DNA of 64,000 nt from Geosiphon pyriformis (Eukaryota; Glomeromycota; Glomeromycetes; Archaeosporales; Geosiphonaceae): the NCBI GenBank assembly GCA_016748015.1, contig JAAOMT010000096.1:513600-577599 (forward strand), in the 5' to 3' direction. The notes under the pieces are model-generated. The model saw only the letters and a program-made list of their open reading frames with translations, was not told the DNA's origin and ran no database searches. The position numbers and the translations under genes are program-made. Below are positions 33,030-44,190 of this stretch, piece after piece; the first letter of the stretch is position 1; every line of letters begins with the position of its first letter.

Positions 33030-34003
33030 GTGAATCTTAAATAGTTTGTTCCTATTCTTTCTGGTTTTGCCATTTTTGGATGATTGTTTGTTGGTGCTGG
33101 TTCTCTGTAAAATTATACTTCACAGAGAGCACCAAATATTACAGATGATTATTTGGGGTGTTAAAACAAATAACAACCTGTAACTTAGTGTTCAATAGCT
33201 AATATAGTTGGTAATATCTGAAGATTTTGTTTGTCTGAAAGTTTTATTAATCTGAAGGTTTTGAGTTTAAGTTCTTTGTATAATGAACAGAGATTTAATA
33301 GTTGTTTATCAATAGCCTCCTGGAATTACAATTCTGTCAAATTTTTTTTTTCAGCTTGATGGCCTGTTTATTCTGGCAGTTATGCTCTTCTAGTAAGTTA
33401 TCTGTTAATATATAAATTTGATATCCTTATTTCTGGATCTTTTATTAAGCTATTCTTGACATCAATAACTCAGTGCTTAATTTTTAATCAATTAGTAACA
33501 ACAAATGAAAAAAAGAAAAGAAATAAAATAATAAATAATAAAAAAATAAGCCAAGACAAAAAATGTAAGTATTCCATCAATAGCCATGATCAAGAGCTAT
33601 TATTCCTATGTGGTTAAGTATTTGTTATTATTAACATAAAATGTTAATTGTGAAAAGTAAAAGTTAAAAATAGCGAATATTGATTTATTGATATTTGTAA
33701 ATGTTGAAGATTACTTAGATGAAATCCAAGCTAAAAAGTCTGTTTTTTTCTATTTTTAACACTATTGCTATATATACATAATTAAGATTCCTTAATTTCT
33801 TAATTTTTCATCTTAGAAATCCTGCAATTTTTTTGAGAGAAATCTTGGAATTCTGGAATTCTGTGATTTTTCATATGAGAATTCTGAAATTCCTGGAATT
33901 CTGCAATTCTTTTGAGAGAAATCCTGGAATTTCACTTTTATTATGACTATTTTTAATTGGCTAATTTATATGCTAATATACTTCTTATATTCTATAAGTA
34001 ACA
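33030..34003 (-). mobile_element. Gypsy-3 5' end (LTR and leader), inverted copy
   Basis: The LTR is 33137-34003 (minus strand TGTTACTTATAG...GTAATA). Its leader on 33030-33136 has a primer-binding site ending at 33134 that reads TGGTGCTCTCTGTGAA on the minus strand, nearly identical to that of Gypsy-1. It ends abruptly at Gypsy-2. It interrupts LINE-A ORF1. The LTR contains a cluster of gaattc-containing words at about 33830-33945. Confidence 0.7.
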
Positions 34004-35400
34004 AAAACCAAATTGTTTACAATAAGTACAGCAAACCAAAAAAAGACCAGCCCAATGCAGATTCACACTCTTAAAAACTGAAACAAAACCAATAGTAGTC
34101 ATCTTAGATGCTTTATCAGAAAAACAAATCATTGTACACTTATTACACACATATGAACTCAGATTGCAGTCAATAAAACAAGTTTTTTTACCATAAGAAT
34201 TCACCAAATCAGAAAAATTGTAAACAGTAGTTTTAATAAACAAAGTATACAACAAAGTCTGATGCTAATCCCTAAAAACTCATAATAATTTATTATTGAT
34301 TGCCAAAGCCACATGCACAGAATTTTTTTCCATAAAAACTGACTATTTAGAGGCAACTGAACCATCAACATTTAATGATTCAAATTCTATCAAAGTCTTT
34401 TGCCATAAACCAATCAGTTGTATTTTAACTAAAATTATCTTACCAAATTTGGAGAACACTGATTTAATCATTAATTTAAAAAGATCTATTGAGATTTCCA
34501 TAATGATCACTATCTGATCTGAATGGCTGTTTGGTTTCTTAATATCATTATTAACCAGAATTTTTGCATTGATAACCAAACCTCTAGTCTTTTATAAACT
34601 CAACTTTGAAATAAAAAAAAACTTGATTAGTCCAAAAAATTTTGAAAGAATGAACACTCCCTCTTCCCAAAATTATCTACACAATAAAAATTTTTTTTCA
34701 ATGCTATTAATTTGTTATCAGAAGATTTGTCAGGAACAGTTAAAAGATTAATATCCAACACAAATGATTTTTTCAAGCCAAATTCTCTGAATTCTTTGTT
34801 TTGTAACTTAACTAATAGCAACTTCTTGAAACCAACAAACTTAAATACCAGTAGTACCAAATTGGTCTTATCTCCACTTAGATTATGAAAGACTGATGCT
34901 TTTAATAGTTGACCCAAAATCTAAGTCTTTGTTCATGTTTTCCTTGAAGTTGTATTATCTAACATATTGTCAATTTTAGAGGTATTTGAATTCACATAAC
35001 TCATCTTTTTGGCAATCATGTTTTTTATGTTTTTAATATTAGATACATCACTAATATTAGATACTTTGCTATTTACTTAACTGCTTCAAGACTTTTTGTA
35101 TTCAACATTATCAGTCTGCAAAATGTCAACAGAAAAAAGTCCAGCCAACAAATTTACCAAACTACTAGCAATATTAGATATTTTTGTTTTTTTGTAAGAG
35201 AAACCATAAAAATAAATACTCTTTACACACATCTTTTTCTTATTACTAGACTGGATTTCTAACCCAGCCAAAACAAAACCAGAATTATCAACAAAAGAGC
35301 CCACTGGATTTATAATAACAAATAAGGATGTATTAAAAAAAATATCTACAAAAACAAGAGAAAAAAAGAAAAATAAAAGATATATTTCTTTGATTATTCT
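34004..35400 (-). pseudogene. LINE-A ORF1, 5' part
   Basis: Minus-strand copy of the ORF1 at 7.5-8.9 kb. It runs from the N-terminal region near 35.3 kb (NSGFVLAGLEIQSSNKKK) through the RRM-like block MIKSVFSKFGKIILVKIQLI (about 34.45 kb) and the block VYNFSDLVNSYGKKTCFIDC, to the cysteine cluster CCTYCKQFGF at 34.0 kb, where the Gypsy-3 LTR cuts it. It is less decayed than the copy at 7.5 kb; open pieces are 96, 87, 78 and 72 codons. Confidence 0.75.
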
Positions 35401-35689
35401 AAGTTCTTACTGTGACTAAAGAATTAATGAAAAAAAGAATTTTTTTTTAAAGTAGAATCATATTTATAAAATTAAAAATATATATATATATATATATATA
35501 AACAAAATTTGCAAATTTATATATTATAACTTATATAAGTAATAATAATTTTATTATAAAATTTTTAAAACAAGTTTTTTTTTAAGTATATTTTTTTATT
35601 TTAAAAAATAATATTATTTTAAATTTAATTATTAATATTAATAATAATAATAACAACAAAAATTATAATTTTTTTTTATTATGCTTTTA
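35401..35689. repeat. AT-rich spacer with a (TA)n microsatellite
   Basis: Contains an uninterrupted run of about 13 TA units near 35476-35502 and runs of taataataa near 35630-35650, the latter next to the 3' end of the minus-strand LINE at 35.7 kb and possibly its tail. No coding sequence. Confidence 0.6.
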
Positions 35690-36890
35690 ATGAGTGAAGT
35701 CCAACTGCTATTTAGTACATAGAACCAAACTAAAAGGCTCAAACTAAATACAGCTCATGTATTTTCTACATGTGACTAGCCACTCAGGTCAGACAAAGCA
35801 ACACTACACACCAATACTAACACACGGACTACCATCTAAACTAGAGAAAAAGAGACAAGACCTGCAATGGCCAAAACCAATAGCAAAAGAGCCAGCAACA
35901 CCGAGCATCTTTACCACTTTATCAAACAACAAAAAATCCAAGCAGCGAGACAAACCTGAAAACAAACTGTTATCTCCAACCAAACCAGCTTTCTCCATTC
36001 TTACCCTAAATGCTGACCTCGCCAACCAGGCTTTAGAGCAATGCAGCTTAACTAGATGCTCAACAAAACCAACCACAGCACCAATAGTCTCTTTTCTACC
36101 ATCAAAAATCCTCACAGCTTTAGCACACTATTCCCTCAGCACAAACCCCTTACACAAGACTGAATACAATTTAACATCCACAGAATACTGACCAAGAGAT
36201 CACAAAACAGCAGAAGGCAACAAACCACGAAGACCGACCATGAAAAGCCAATTCACAGATGCCGCAGCAAAAACTTTCTTACAAATCTCTACATCATGAG
36301 AACACATGAAAACATGATCTGGCAACTCCACTTCACGACACAATAAGCATAGCACACCAGGATAAAACCTATTATATAACCATTTTCTAACCACCACAGG
36401 AAGCTGTCAATACACAGCCTTCATCAGGTACATGTGAAGACAAAAAGACCTCCAACTAGTAAAACCAACAAGCATATGTGAATCAGGATGTTAAACCCTA
36501 GCAGTAGCACCCCAATCTACAGCCTTAATCAGCACCTCAGGAATCATATCACAGCCAGGTCCTGCTTTCTATCATGCATAACAAACAGATCTATACAAAT
36601 TCCAAATAAAATAATGAGCATTGCCAGACACTGATGTGCTTTCAGCTACCAAAAATTGCTTTTGGACACTGACAGGCAAAGACAGATGAGAAAAAGCAGC
36701 GTTACCAACAGTGGCATCAGCCTTAACATTGCCAAGAATCCCAGAATGTCCCTTAACCTTAACCCACCATACAGAAAGATTCTTTTCATAAATCAAATTA
36801 AAAATCTGGCATCTTTCCAATCAACAAAAGGAGCAAAAATCAGACACAGGCAATGACATCTCAGAAATATATGCATTAATAGCCACCTAA
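35690..36890 (-). mobile_element. 5'-truncated LINE: end of ORF2 (RNase H and C-terminal domain) with 3' UTR
   Basis: Clearly higher GC than its surroundings, with CG dinucleotides. The minus strand reads RNase H sequence (VWWVKVKGHSGILGNVKAD at about 36.75 kb), then HPDSHMLVGFTSWRS, VVRKWLYNRFYPGVLCLLCR and ELPDHVFMC (a Cys/His zinc-binding block), then the ORF end near 35804 (CVSIGV). Few stops are present, at former Gln, Arg and Trp codons. The 3' UTR at 35690-35790 contains a block (atttagtttgagcc, then actaaatagcagttggac) also seen, decayed, at about 39.99-40.06 kb. The 5' edge at about 36.89 kb is abrupt, as expected of target-primed reverse transcription that stopped early. This is the youngest LINE insertion in the window. 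Confidence 0.8.
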
Positions 36891-37829
36891 TATTATAATA
36901 TTAACAAAATAAGTTTAATAAATAATTATTTTCAAATTCTAATTTAATTTAAAATTTATTAGTAAAAAATATTAATGTAATAAATAATGATAAAATTTTT
37001 TTTATAATATTATTTTAAAATTATAATTTTTTTTGATTAATAATTAATTTGTAAAAAATTTAAAAAGATTTTGTTTTAATTATTAAACATAAAAATAAAA
37101 AATTTATTAAAAAAAAATTAAAAATACAAAAAACAAATTATTTTATTGAATACCATAATAATATTATAATATAAAATAAAACAAAATAAAAATATTTATA
37201 AGTATTTAAAATAACTAATTGAAAAATATAATTATTGTTATATAATTTATTATTTAAAATAATTTAAGTAAAATAAATTAAATAAAAAATTATTTAATAT
37301 TGTTTATACATGTTTTTAAATTTTATTCTGAAATTTACAAAAGAAATTAAAATAACAATTAAAATTTATATTTTATTATAATAATATTAAAAATTATTAA
37401 ATTTTAATTAAAACTATTAGAATTAATATTATAAATTTTTTTATTTATTCTTAAAAAATAACAAAAAAAATGTTTTTTATATGTTATTAAATATTTTTTA
37501 AAATTATATTAATATATTATTTTCTTAAATTATTATAAATTAATTTATGCTTAATCTATTTATATTCTAAAAAAATTTAAAAAATTTAATAAGTTGTTTA
37601 ATTAATTTTTTCTAAATTTAATTATTATTAAAATATGATTATTTTATACTGTAAAAAAATCAAAAAAAATCATTTTTGTTATTTTTAAAGCTTTTATATT
37701 ATTCTTAAAATTAACTAAAAATTTAAAAATAAAATTATTATGTTTTTCTTTAATAAAATTATTTTTATTATTATTAACAATTTCAATAAACTTATAATAA
37801 ATATTGTTTTTAAAAATTATAAAAACTTT
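36891..37829. other. AT-rich DNA without recognisable feature
   Basis: Near-pure A/T with long A and T runs. One 90-codon frame on the minus strand is Lys/Asn/Phe/Ile-rich by composition only. Nothing recognisable; likely a fully decayed transposon. Confidence 0.45.
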
Positions 37830-40070
37830 TTGTCTTCTTAATTTTATGATTATAACCAGATTAAAGAGTAAAAAAGCTGCAACTAGTATTTTTTTTAATA
37901 TTTCACAAAGTTTCAACCAGAAAAGTTCTTTTTATTATAAAAACTACCAGACAAAATGTCTTAAAAGCTTTCTCTTTCGATATTAATAATAAAAAACTGT
38001 TTTTGGTGACTATTAAAGTATTTTTTTTATTTTTGACTGGTTCTTTTCTAGTCAAAGTTTCTTTAAAAAGACACACTTAAATTAATCTCAATATTGTTTT
38101 TATCTTTTTTAAGAGCCCAAAAATTTTTAATAACAGGCCAGTTAGCAAACTGGTTTTTCTCTTTATAGCTCTTATATCTGATGCTGCTAATATTATTTCT
38201 TCAAAAAAAATGATCAAAAAGACCAAAGATTCAAAAAAGTAAAAACAGTCACCTATTTTTACTATTATTATACTGAACTCTTTTGTGTTTTTAATAAGAT
38301 TTTAGATAAAATTTCTGTTGTATTATCTGGTACATTGTCTAAAATAGGCCAAAATTAACTACTGGTTGTGTTGTTAAATATAATGTTTTTTAACAGATTT
38401 TTGCCAGTTTTAGATGCAAAACAATTATTTTCTGTAAAGTTATTTATTCTTGAAAGCTGAACTAACTAGATAGAAACTGAATTATTTTTTTTACTGGTTT
38501 TTGGTACTGTTACTAGTAGTGCTTAGAAAATTATTATTAATTATTAAAGATTTGTTAAATAAATGGTCTTTACTCTAATGCTTAATACTATTTTTAAGAT
38601 TAAATTGGCTTATATTAAGACTGTTTTTTAGTCCATACATGGTTTTTTGGATGCAGTTTGGTATTAAAAAACAATATAAAGCTTTTCTGTATAGAGTTTG
38701 CTTTTTAAAAGTCTTTGGAAGCAGTTTTTTGAACTTATAAGTTTTGTTTGTTTGGCTACTTTTAAAATTGCCAAGTTTTTAGTAGTTTCTAAAACTGATT
38801 TTTTTTTTGTTACTGTTATGCTGCATAATATGCCTTTGGATGTATCTGTTGTTGACATTAAGACAGTTCTTAATATATTTAGTAAGATTGCTTGTGTTGT
38901 GCTAAAACCTATTGGCATTTGACAATATATAGTTGTTTTTTTGAAAAACTGAATTCTGTTATGTCTGCTTTAAATTATTAATCAGTTTTAATAAATAAAA
39001 ATAGTATTAGAATTTTTTTTTTGGTGAATCAAAATGAAACTATTGTATTTTATAATAGGTTTAAGACCAAGTTGATTAATTTTTTTTCTGGTTGTATTAC
39101 TTTTAAAATTAGTAATATAATCTCTTAAGTTGAAAATTGAACATGTTTTATTTCTTGCTTTTTTAATTCTAGTTATATTTAAATCTTAAGTTAATTTAAA
39201 TATTGTTATAATCAAAACTAGAATACTAAAAAAGTGTTATATTTAATAAAAAACTTCTGGCTGTTAACACTGGTTTAAGTGTTAAAAAATAGACTATTTA
39301 GTCATAGACTATAAAATTTCTCCACTTTTTTCTCTTAAGACTCTTAAGATATTTGCTTTATATTTTGTGAATATTAAGTTTTATGTCAAGAACTCTGTTT
39401 TTTTAAATTCCTTTATGTTTTTTCTTCTAATGGCTTTTGTTTCTTTTTTTGTAGCTGTTGTTGATTCTTTAATTTCTTCTTAATTGGTATTTCTGGAATT
39501 TAATTTGATCAAGTTGTTAATTTTGGTTAATTCAATTATTAATTCTGTTAATATATTAATTATTGTGTTTAAATAATTTGTAAAAAGTAATCTTGTGTTA
39601 AGCAGTGTTTTTAGTTTTAAGATTAATAGAATTTTGGTACATATGGGTATTTTTAGCAAAACTATAAGTAAGCTGAAATATAATATAATTACACTAAAAA
39701 ATAAGTGTGATTTTACTAATATTGATATGTCTGGTCTTTATGTAGATTTGTTTGTTATTAATAATAATATGTTTTCTAATTTGCTGTTATTTTGGAAACA
39801 TAAACTTACTAATGTCAAGTTTAATGTATTTAAAATAGTTAATTGATTAGTAGAGTTGATTTTTAATAATGCTATATTATTTAAAGTTGTTTAAAAAATG
39901 TCTTTTTTGAATAAGTTTTTTTTTAAAACATCAACATAGTATGTTTTTAATTGGTTTAAGTAACTGGTTACATGTAGAAAAAGCGCAAATTGTATTTAGT
40001 TAGAATTTTTAATTTTGGTTTTATATACTAAATAGTAATTAGATTATATTTGTTAAACTTTAATAAAAAA
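37830..40070 (+). mobile_element. LINE-B copy with ORF1 joined directly to a LINE 3' UTR
   Basis: ORF1 reads from about 37.85 kb (ITRLKSKKAATSIFFNIS) through FNNRPVSKLVF, the RRM-like block (about 38.7-38.95 kb) and a coiled-coil C-terminus at 39.5-39.85 kb (ISKLKYNIITLKNKCDF, then DLFVINNNMFSNLLLFWKHK). Shortly after, at about 39.97-40.06 kb, comes the 3' UTR block shared with the LINE at 35.7 kb. ORF2 is therefore missing, by internal deletion or because this is a non-autonomous derivative. In-frame stops are numerous. Confidence 0.6.
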
Positions 40071-40869
40071 AATTATAATTATAAATAATATTTGTTTAAT
40101 TTTATTGTTGTTTTTTATTTTATTATTTTAGTAAATTCTGAAAATTTTAAATTTCTGTTTAATAATAATTTCTAATGTTTAATTTGGCTTTTTTTGTAAT
40201 TTAAGTTTTACTAATTTTTTTTAAAACTTTTTAAATTTAGTTTATTAGTTTTAAATTCTTGAATTATTAATAAGTAAAAAAAATTTGTTAGTTTTATTTT
40301 TTTGTTTTTGCAAATTGTATTTCTTTATTATTAAAGAAAAATTATAATACAATTGAATTTTAAAAAAAATTATAAAATTCTGATTAGATTATTTGGCTTT
40401 ATAAAAATCATAAAACTGATCAAATAAATATTTGTTAAGTTTATACAAATTATAAAACATTGTATAATTTTTTATTTTAATTAATAATTCATTTTTTTCT
40501 TTTTACTATACTTTTTGCAAATTATTTGTTAGTCTTTTTGTAATTCAATAAATAATTTGAAATTACTGCAATTATTGTAATTAATTACAACTTTTAATTT
40601 TTTAGAAAAATAGTTTTATAAAGATTAGTTAAATTCTTATTTGTATATAATTTTAATTAATAACACAATATTATTTAATAATACAATATATTTTTAAAGT
40701 TTCAAAAATTTTGAACAAAATAATATAGTAACAAGTTAATTATTAATTAATTAATTAAAGTAATTAAAAAAATTCATTCAGCATTATGATTTTTTAATTT
40801 ATTATTATTATTATTTTTTAGTTTTATATAAATAAATCAAATATTATTATTAACTTTTATTATTTTATT
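40071..40869. other. AT-rich DNA up to the second gene island
   Basis: Repetitive A/T-rich sequence with tracts such as taattaattaattaa near 40741. No coding sense. Composition changes sharply at about 40870, where CG dinucleotides reappear (atatcgcgaaattg). Confidence 0.5.
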
Positions 40870-41155
40870 TCCAAAATATCGCGAAATTGTATGACTTTAA
40901 TGGGGAAATTTTTCTCCGGGCATTGCTTGATTTTCTCTGGAGATCATGCAGGAAATAGTAGCAATGCATAACATCGTTTATTATTGATATATTACAATCC
41001 ATCAGGCTTTATTAACAATGCCTTCCTCGTTTTGTATAATACTTGTCGGTTCCTTTGTCGACTGAGAGGATCGATCGTCTCGCGAATAAAAGAGTTTTGC
41101 CCATTACTTTTTTACTCGCGCGTACGCAAACGACAACTACCTTTAGATAGTGAAT
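40870..41155 (+). promoter_or_regulatory. Promoter and 5' UTR of the 4E-BP gene
   Basis: About 285 bases of gene-like composition between the AT-rich repeats and the ATG at 41156. CG-rich words (atatcgcgaaa, gatcgatcgtctcgcg, actcgcgcgtacg) stand out against the CG-free surroundings and may be factor sites. No clear TATA box. The extent of the 5' UTR is unknown. Confidence 0.4.
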
Positions 41156-41974
41156 ATGGCAACCACGACAACCGCGAGGGACATTCCTGCTGTTAAAAGG
41201 GCAGAGTCTGGCGCAGCCCACCCGACTCATTATAGCACCACGCCCGCTGGGACCATTTATTCGAGCACCCCTGGAGGTCAGGATTTTCGGTTTTTCGCAT
41301 TATTAAGAGATTGAGAGTTTGGTGCATTAATTGTTTTTAGACGTTTTCGGGCTTTCATCCGTAAAAATGCCGTTTTTTGATTTACCTGCTTTTTTCGATT
41401 ATGTTTTATGAATAAAAAATCATTCTTTGTTAGTGGGTTTTATTTTCCCAATGAAATGACATAATTTGGGGGTCTCTCGAATTGAGCTTCAAGAACATGT
41501 ATTGTTCCACATCAAGGATGGGAGAAAAATCAGTCAAAGCACACTAAAGATTCCAAATTTTATTTAAATTATACAATGGATGATTCAGGTTCTAGAATTA
41601 TTTATGATCGCAATACACTTTTGAATCTCGCCAATTCTCCTTTGGCCAAGACACCACCAAGTAATTTGGTCTTCGTTCCAGGAGTCACTAAACCAACTGC
41701 CCAGCACTCTCATGATAATAATCAGACTTCGGCTCAATTTGGTGGGCATCTGGCACCACCGCAAACTGTACCATTTCCTGGTTTGAAACAAGTAAATGAG
41801 AATGCAAATAGCAAAAAGTCTCGAAATGATGACAATGGGCATCCCCATGGTAAAGGAATTCTCTTATTTATCTAGTTTTTCTTCAACATTATTTGATATA
41901 TTTGTTTTGAAGGAGACCAAAACAAGGATCAGCATAACGACCATCATGATATGTTCCACATGGACATGGAATAG
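41156..41974 (+). CDS. eIF4E-binding protein (4E-BP), translational repressor, three exons
   Basis: Exons 41156-41276, 41589-41849 and 41913-41974 (phase 1 at both junctions) give 147 residues. Known role of the family: the unphosphorylated protein binds the cap-binding factor eIF4E and blocks eIF4G; TORC1 phosphorylation releases it. All hallmarks are visible: a RAIP-like RDIP (residues 8-11), the paired TP sites in STTPAGTIYSSTPGG (T29 and T38), the eIF4E-binding YDRNTLL (46-52, YxxxxL-hydrophobic), SP and TP sites at 57 and 62 in NSPLAKTPP, the PGVT elbow (71-74), and a C-terminal FHMDM (142-146) resembling the TOS motif FEMDI. The four S/T-P sites match T37, T46, S65 and T70 of human 4E-BP1. 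Intron 1 splits the codon between STPG and GSRIIYDR. An Asn/His/Asp-rich linker makes it longer than the animal proteins (about 118 residues). A likely polyadenylation signal lies at about 42163. Confidence 0.93.
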
Positions 41975-42162
41975 AATCTTTGTTTTATACGTGATATTTC
42001 CCGCTTACTTTCTTTAATTATGTACAAAGAACATGAAAGAACGGACATTTTATTGTAATTTCTTGTCTGAAACGTTTTTCCTGATGCGTTTATTTGATAA
42101 TATTTCTTGATCCTTGTATTGTGGTGAACATATTACCTGTTACTTTTTCCATCATTTCAATA

Positions 42163-42168
42163 AAGGAA
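42163..42168 (+). terminator. Putative polyadenylation signal of the 4E-BP gene
   Basis: An aataaa hexamer about 190 bases after the stop codon, within the gene-like island and before the AT-rich repeats at about 42.29 kb. Cleavage position not determined. Confidence 0.5.
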
Positions 42169-42289
42169 AATCAAGGTAGCACCCTACACGCCAACTTTCC
42201 AGTGCGTGTTGGGACAATCTGAATAAATCATCCTAAACCAAAACATGTTTTGCATAATAAAGCAATATATCATTATTAATATTGGAGAA

Positions 42290-42925
42290 GGGTCAATAAA
42301 ATCTCGAGATTTTAGGATAAAGTTATTTTTATAACTAATACAATTAAAAAAACAATTAATCAAATGTTAATATTTTGATTGCATAAATCTATCTTTTAAA
42401 CAAAATTATTTAACAAACTATTAAGGTTATTATTTAATTGTAGTTTTTTTACTACTTACATGCATAGCTTATATATATATTTATAATAAGTGTAAATTAT
42501 GTACTTTTTATATATAACCAACTATTTAAACTTTTATTAAATTACATCAAATAAAATATTACGAATGGTTTTTTTGTATTTATTTATTTATAAAATAATT
42601 TAAATCTAAACTACTTAAAACAAAACTTATTTATCTAATTTTAGCATATTTTATTAGATTTTATATTAAATTAAACAAATTTTATAAAATTACTAAACAA
42701 TTAAATTTATTATTATTTAAAAAATTTTATATTATATATTTTTTAATTTTAATTATAATTTTTAAATTAAAATTTAATTTTTTATTTTGCTTTAAACTTA
42801 TTTTTATTAACTAACAAAAAAGCTATTTATCTATTAAAAAATTAAAATTTTCTATTATTAATTTTATTAAACAGTTTAATTTTGTATTTAATAGTTTAAA
42901 AATTAAAATAAAATAAAATATTACA
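42290..42925. other. AT-rich DNA, possible LINE tail
   Basis: Almost pure A/T. A stretch at about 42485-42535 (tatataaccaactatttaaa) is shared with 44222-44250 at the 3' end of the minus-strand LINE-B, so part of this may be the end of another LINE copy. Otherwise nothing recognisable. Confidence 0.4.
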
Positions 42926-44190
42926 TATTATTTTAAATTCTTTTTTCTTATATTTTTATAATTACAATTAAAACAAAGAATAAAAAAGTTGTAAACTTTT
43001 TATTTTTATTAATAAAAAACTTATAGTTATTAAACTGCTTAATAATATTTTGTATAAATGCTTTTTTTAAATAAAATAATAATAAACCAATTTTTTGTTA
43101 ATTTTAAAACACTGTTTTTGGCTTTAAATAAAATTTTTTTTATTTAAAGTTTTTTTAATAATCAATTAAGACTAGTTTTAATATAATTGTTATTATTATA
43201 AAAAATTCTAAAATTTTAATAATAAGTTAATAATAAAATTATTTTTATTATTATTATTATTTTATATTTGTTTAAATAATTAAAAAAGCAAAAAAACAAT
43301 TTTTTCCTTTTTTTTTAAAACAATTAACTTTTTTAAGATATTTAAAAAAGTTATTTTTAAAAATACTATTCTATTTTTAAAGTCTGTTTTTTTTTGTAAA
43401 AAATAAAATATTGGTTTTATTTGTTTTTTTAATATTATACTAAATTTATAATTGTATTAATTTTATTATTTAATTTAAATTTGATTATAAATAATAGTTT
43501 TTTATTATTTAAATAATAAAATTAACAATATATTTACCAAAACTAATTTTAATTAATACATAATTAAATTGCTTAATACATTAAATTCTAATTAATTTTT
43601 ATTAGTTTAAAAAGAAAAACAATTTATGTTTTTATATATAATTTTAATTAATTAATCTCTTAAGTTATTTAATTTTAAAAATTATGCTAATTAAATAAAA
43701 ACTTAAGTTGTTTTTTATTTTTTAATAGTATTGTTTTTAATAATATTTAAAAAATAATTGTTAATTATTATAAATTTTTTAAATAAGTAATTTTTATTTT
43801 AATATTTAATATCTTTTTTAAAATTAAATTAATTTATATTAAGATTGTTTTTTTAGTTTTTATTAATATAAAATCAGTTTTTAAGGTTTTTTTAATAAAA
43901 TTTGTATTATAAATTTCTTTGAATATTATTTTACAAGTTAAATTTGCTTAAAATTATAAAATTTTGTATTTGGTTCTGTTTTTATTGTTGTTGTTTTTTC
44001 TAATTTTTTTTAAGTTATTATTAATAAAATTAAAAATATTATAAGTATTTTTAACAAAATTTTAATATTAAAATAAAATTTATTGGTTTTTAATAATATA
44101 ATATTATTTATTTTAAATTTTATGTATTTTTTATTATTATTAAATTGCTTTATAAATGCAGTTTAATCACTACCTAAAATTATAAAATCA
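42926..44190 (+). mobile_element. LINE-B ORF1 fragment, extremely decayed
   Basis: Recognisable mainly at its start (taattacaattaaaacaaagaataaaaaagttgtaa-like at about 42.96 kb; compare the ITKAKNKKAA start at 19.54 kb) and by a parallel order of words further on. No open frame remains. It is the most decayed of the three plus-strand LINE-B ORF1 copies. Confidence 0.4.

Noticed and set aside
35757-36191. A 144-codon plus-strand gene
   Set aside because: It is the antisense of the LINE ORF2 C-terminus, which is supported by RNase H and Cys/His motifs on the minus strand.
36891-37829. Mitochondrial DNA insertion, because of extreme AT content
   Set aside because: No mitochondrial gene motif, tRNA or rRNA block could be recognised, and the composition matches the surrounding decayed transposons.
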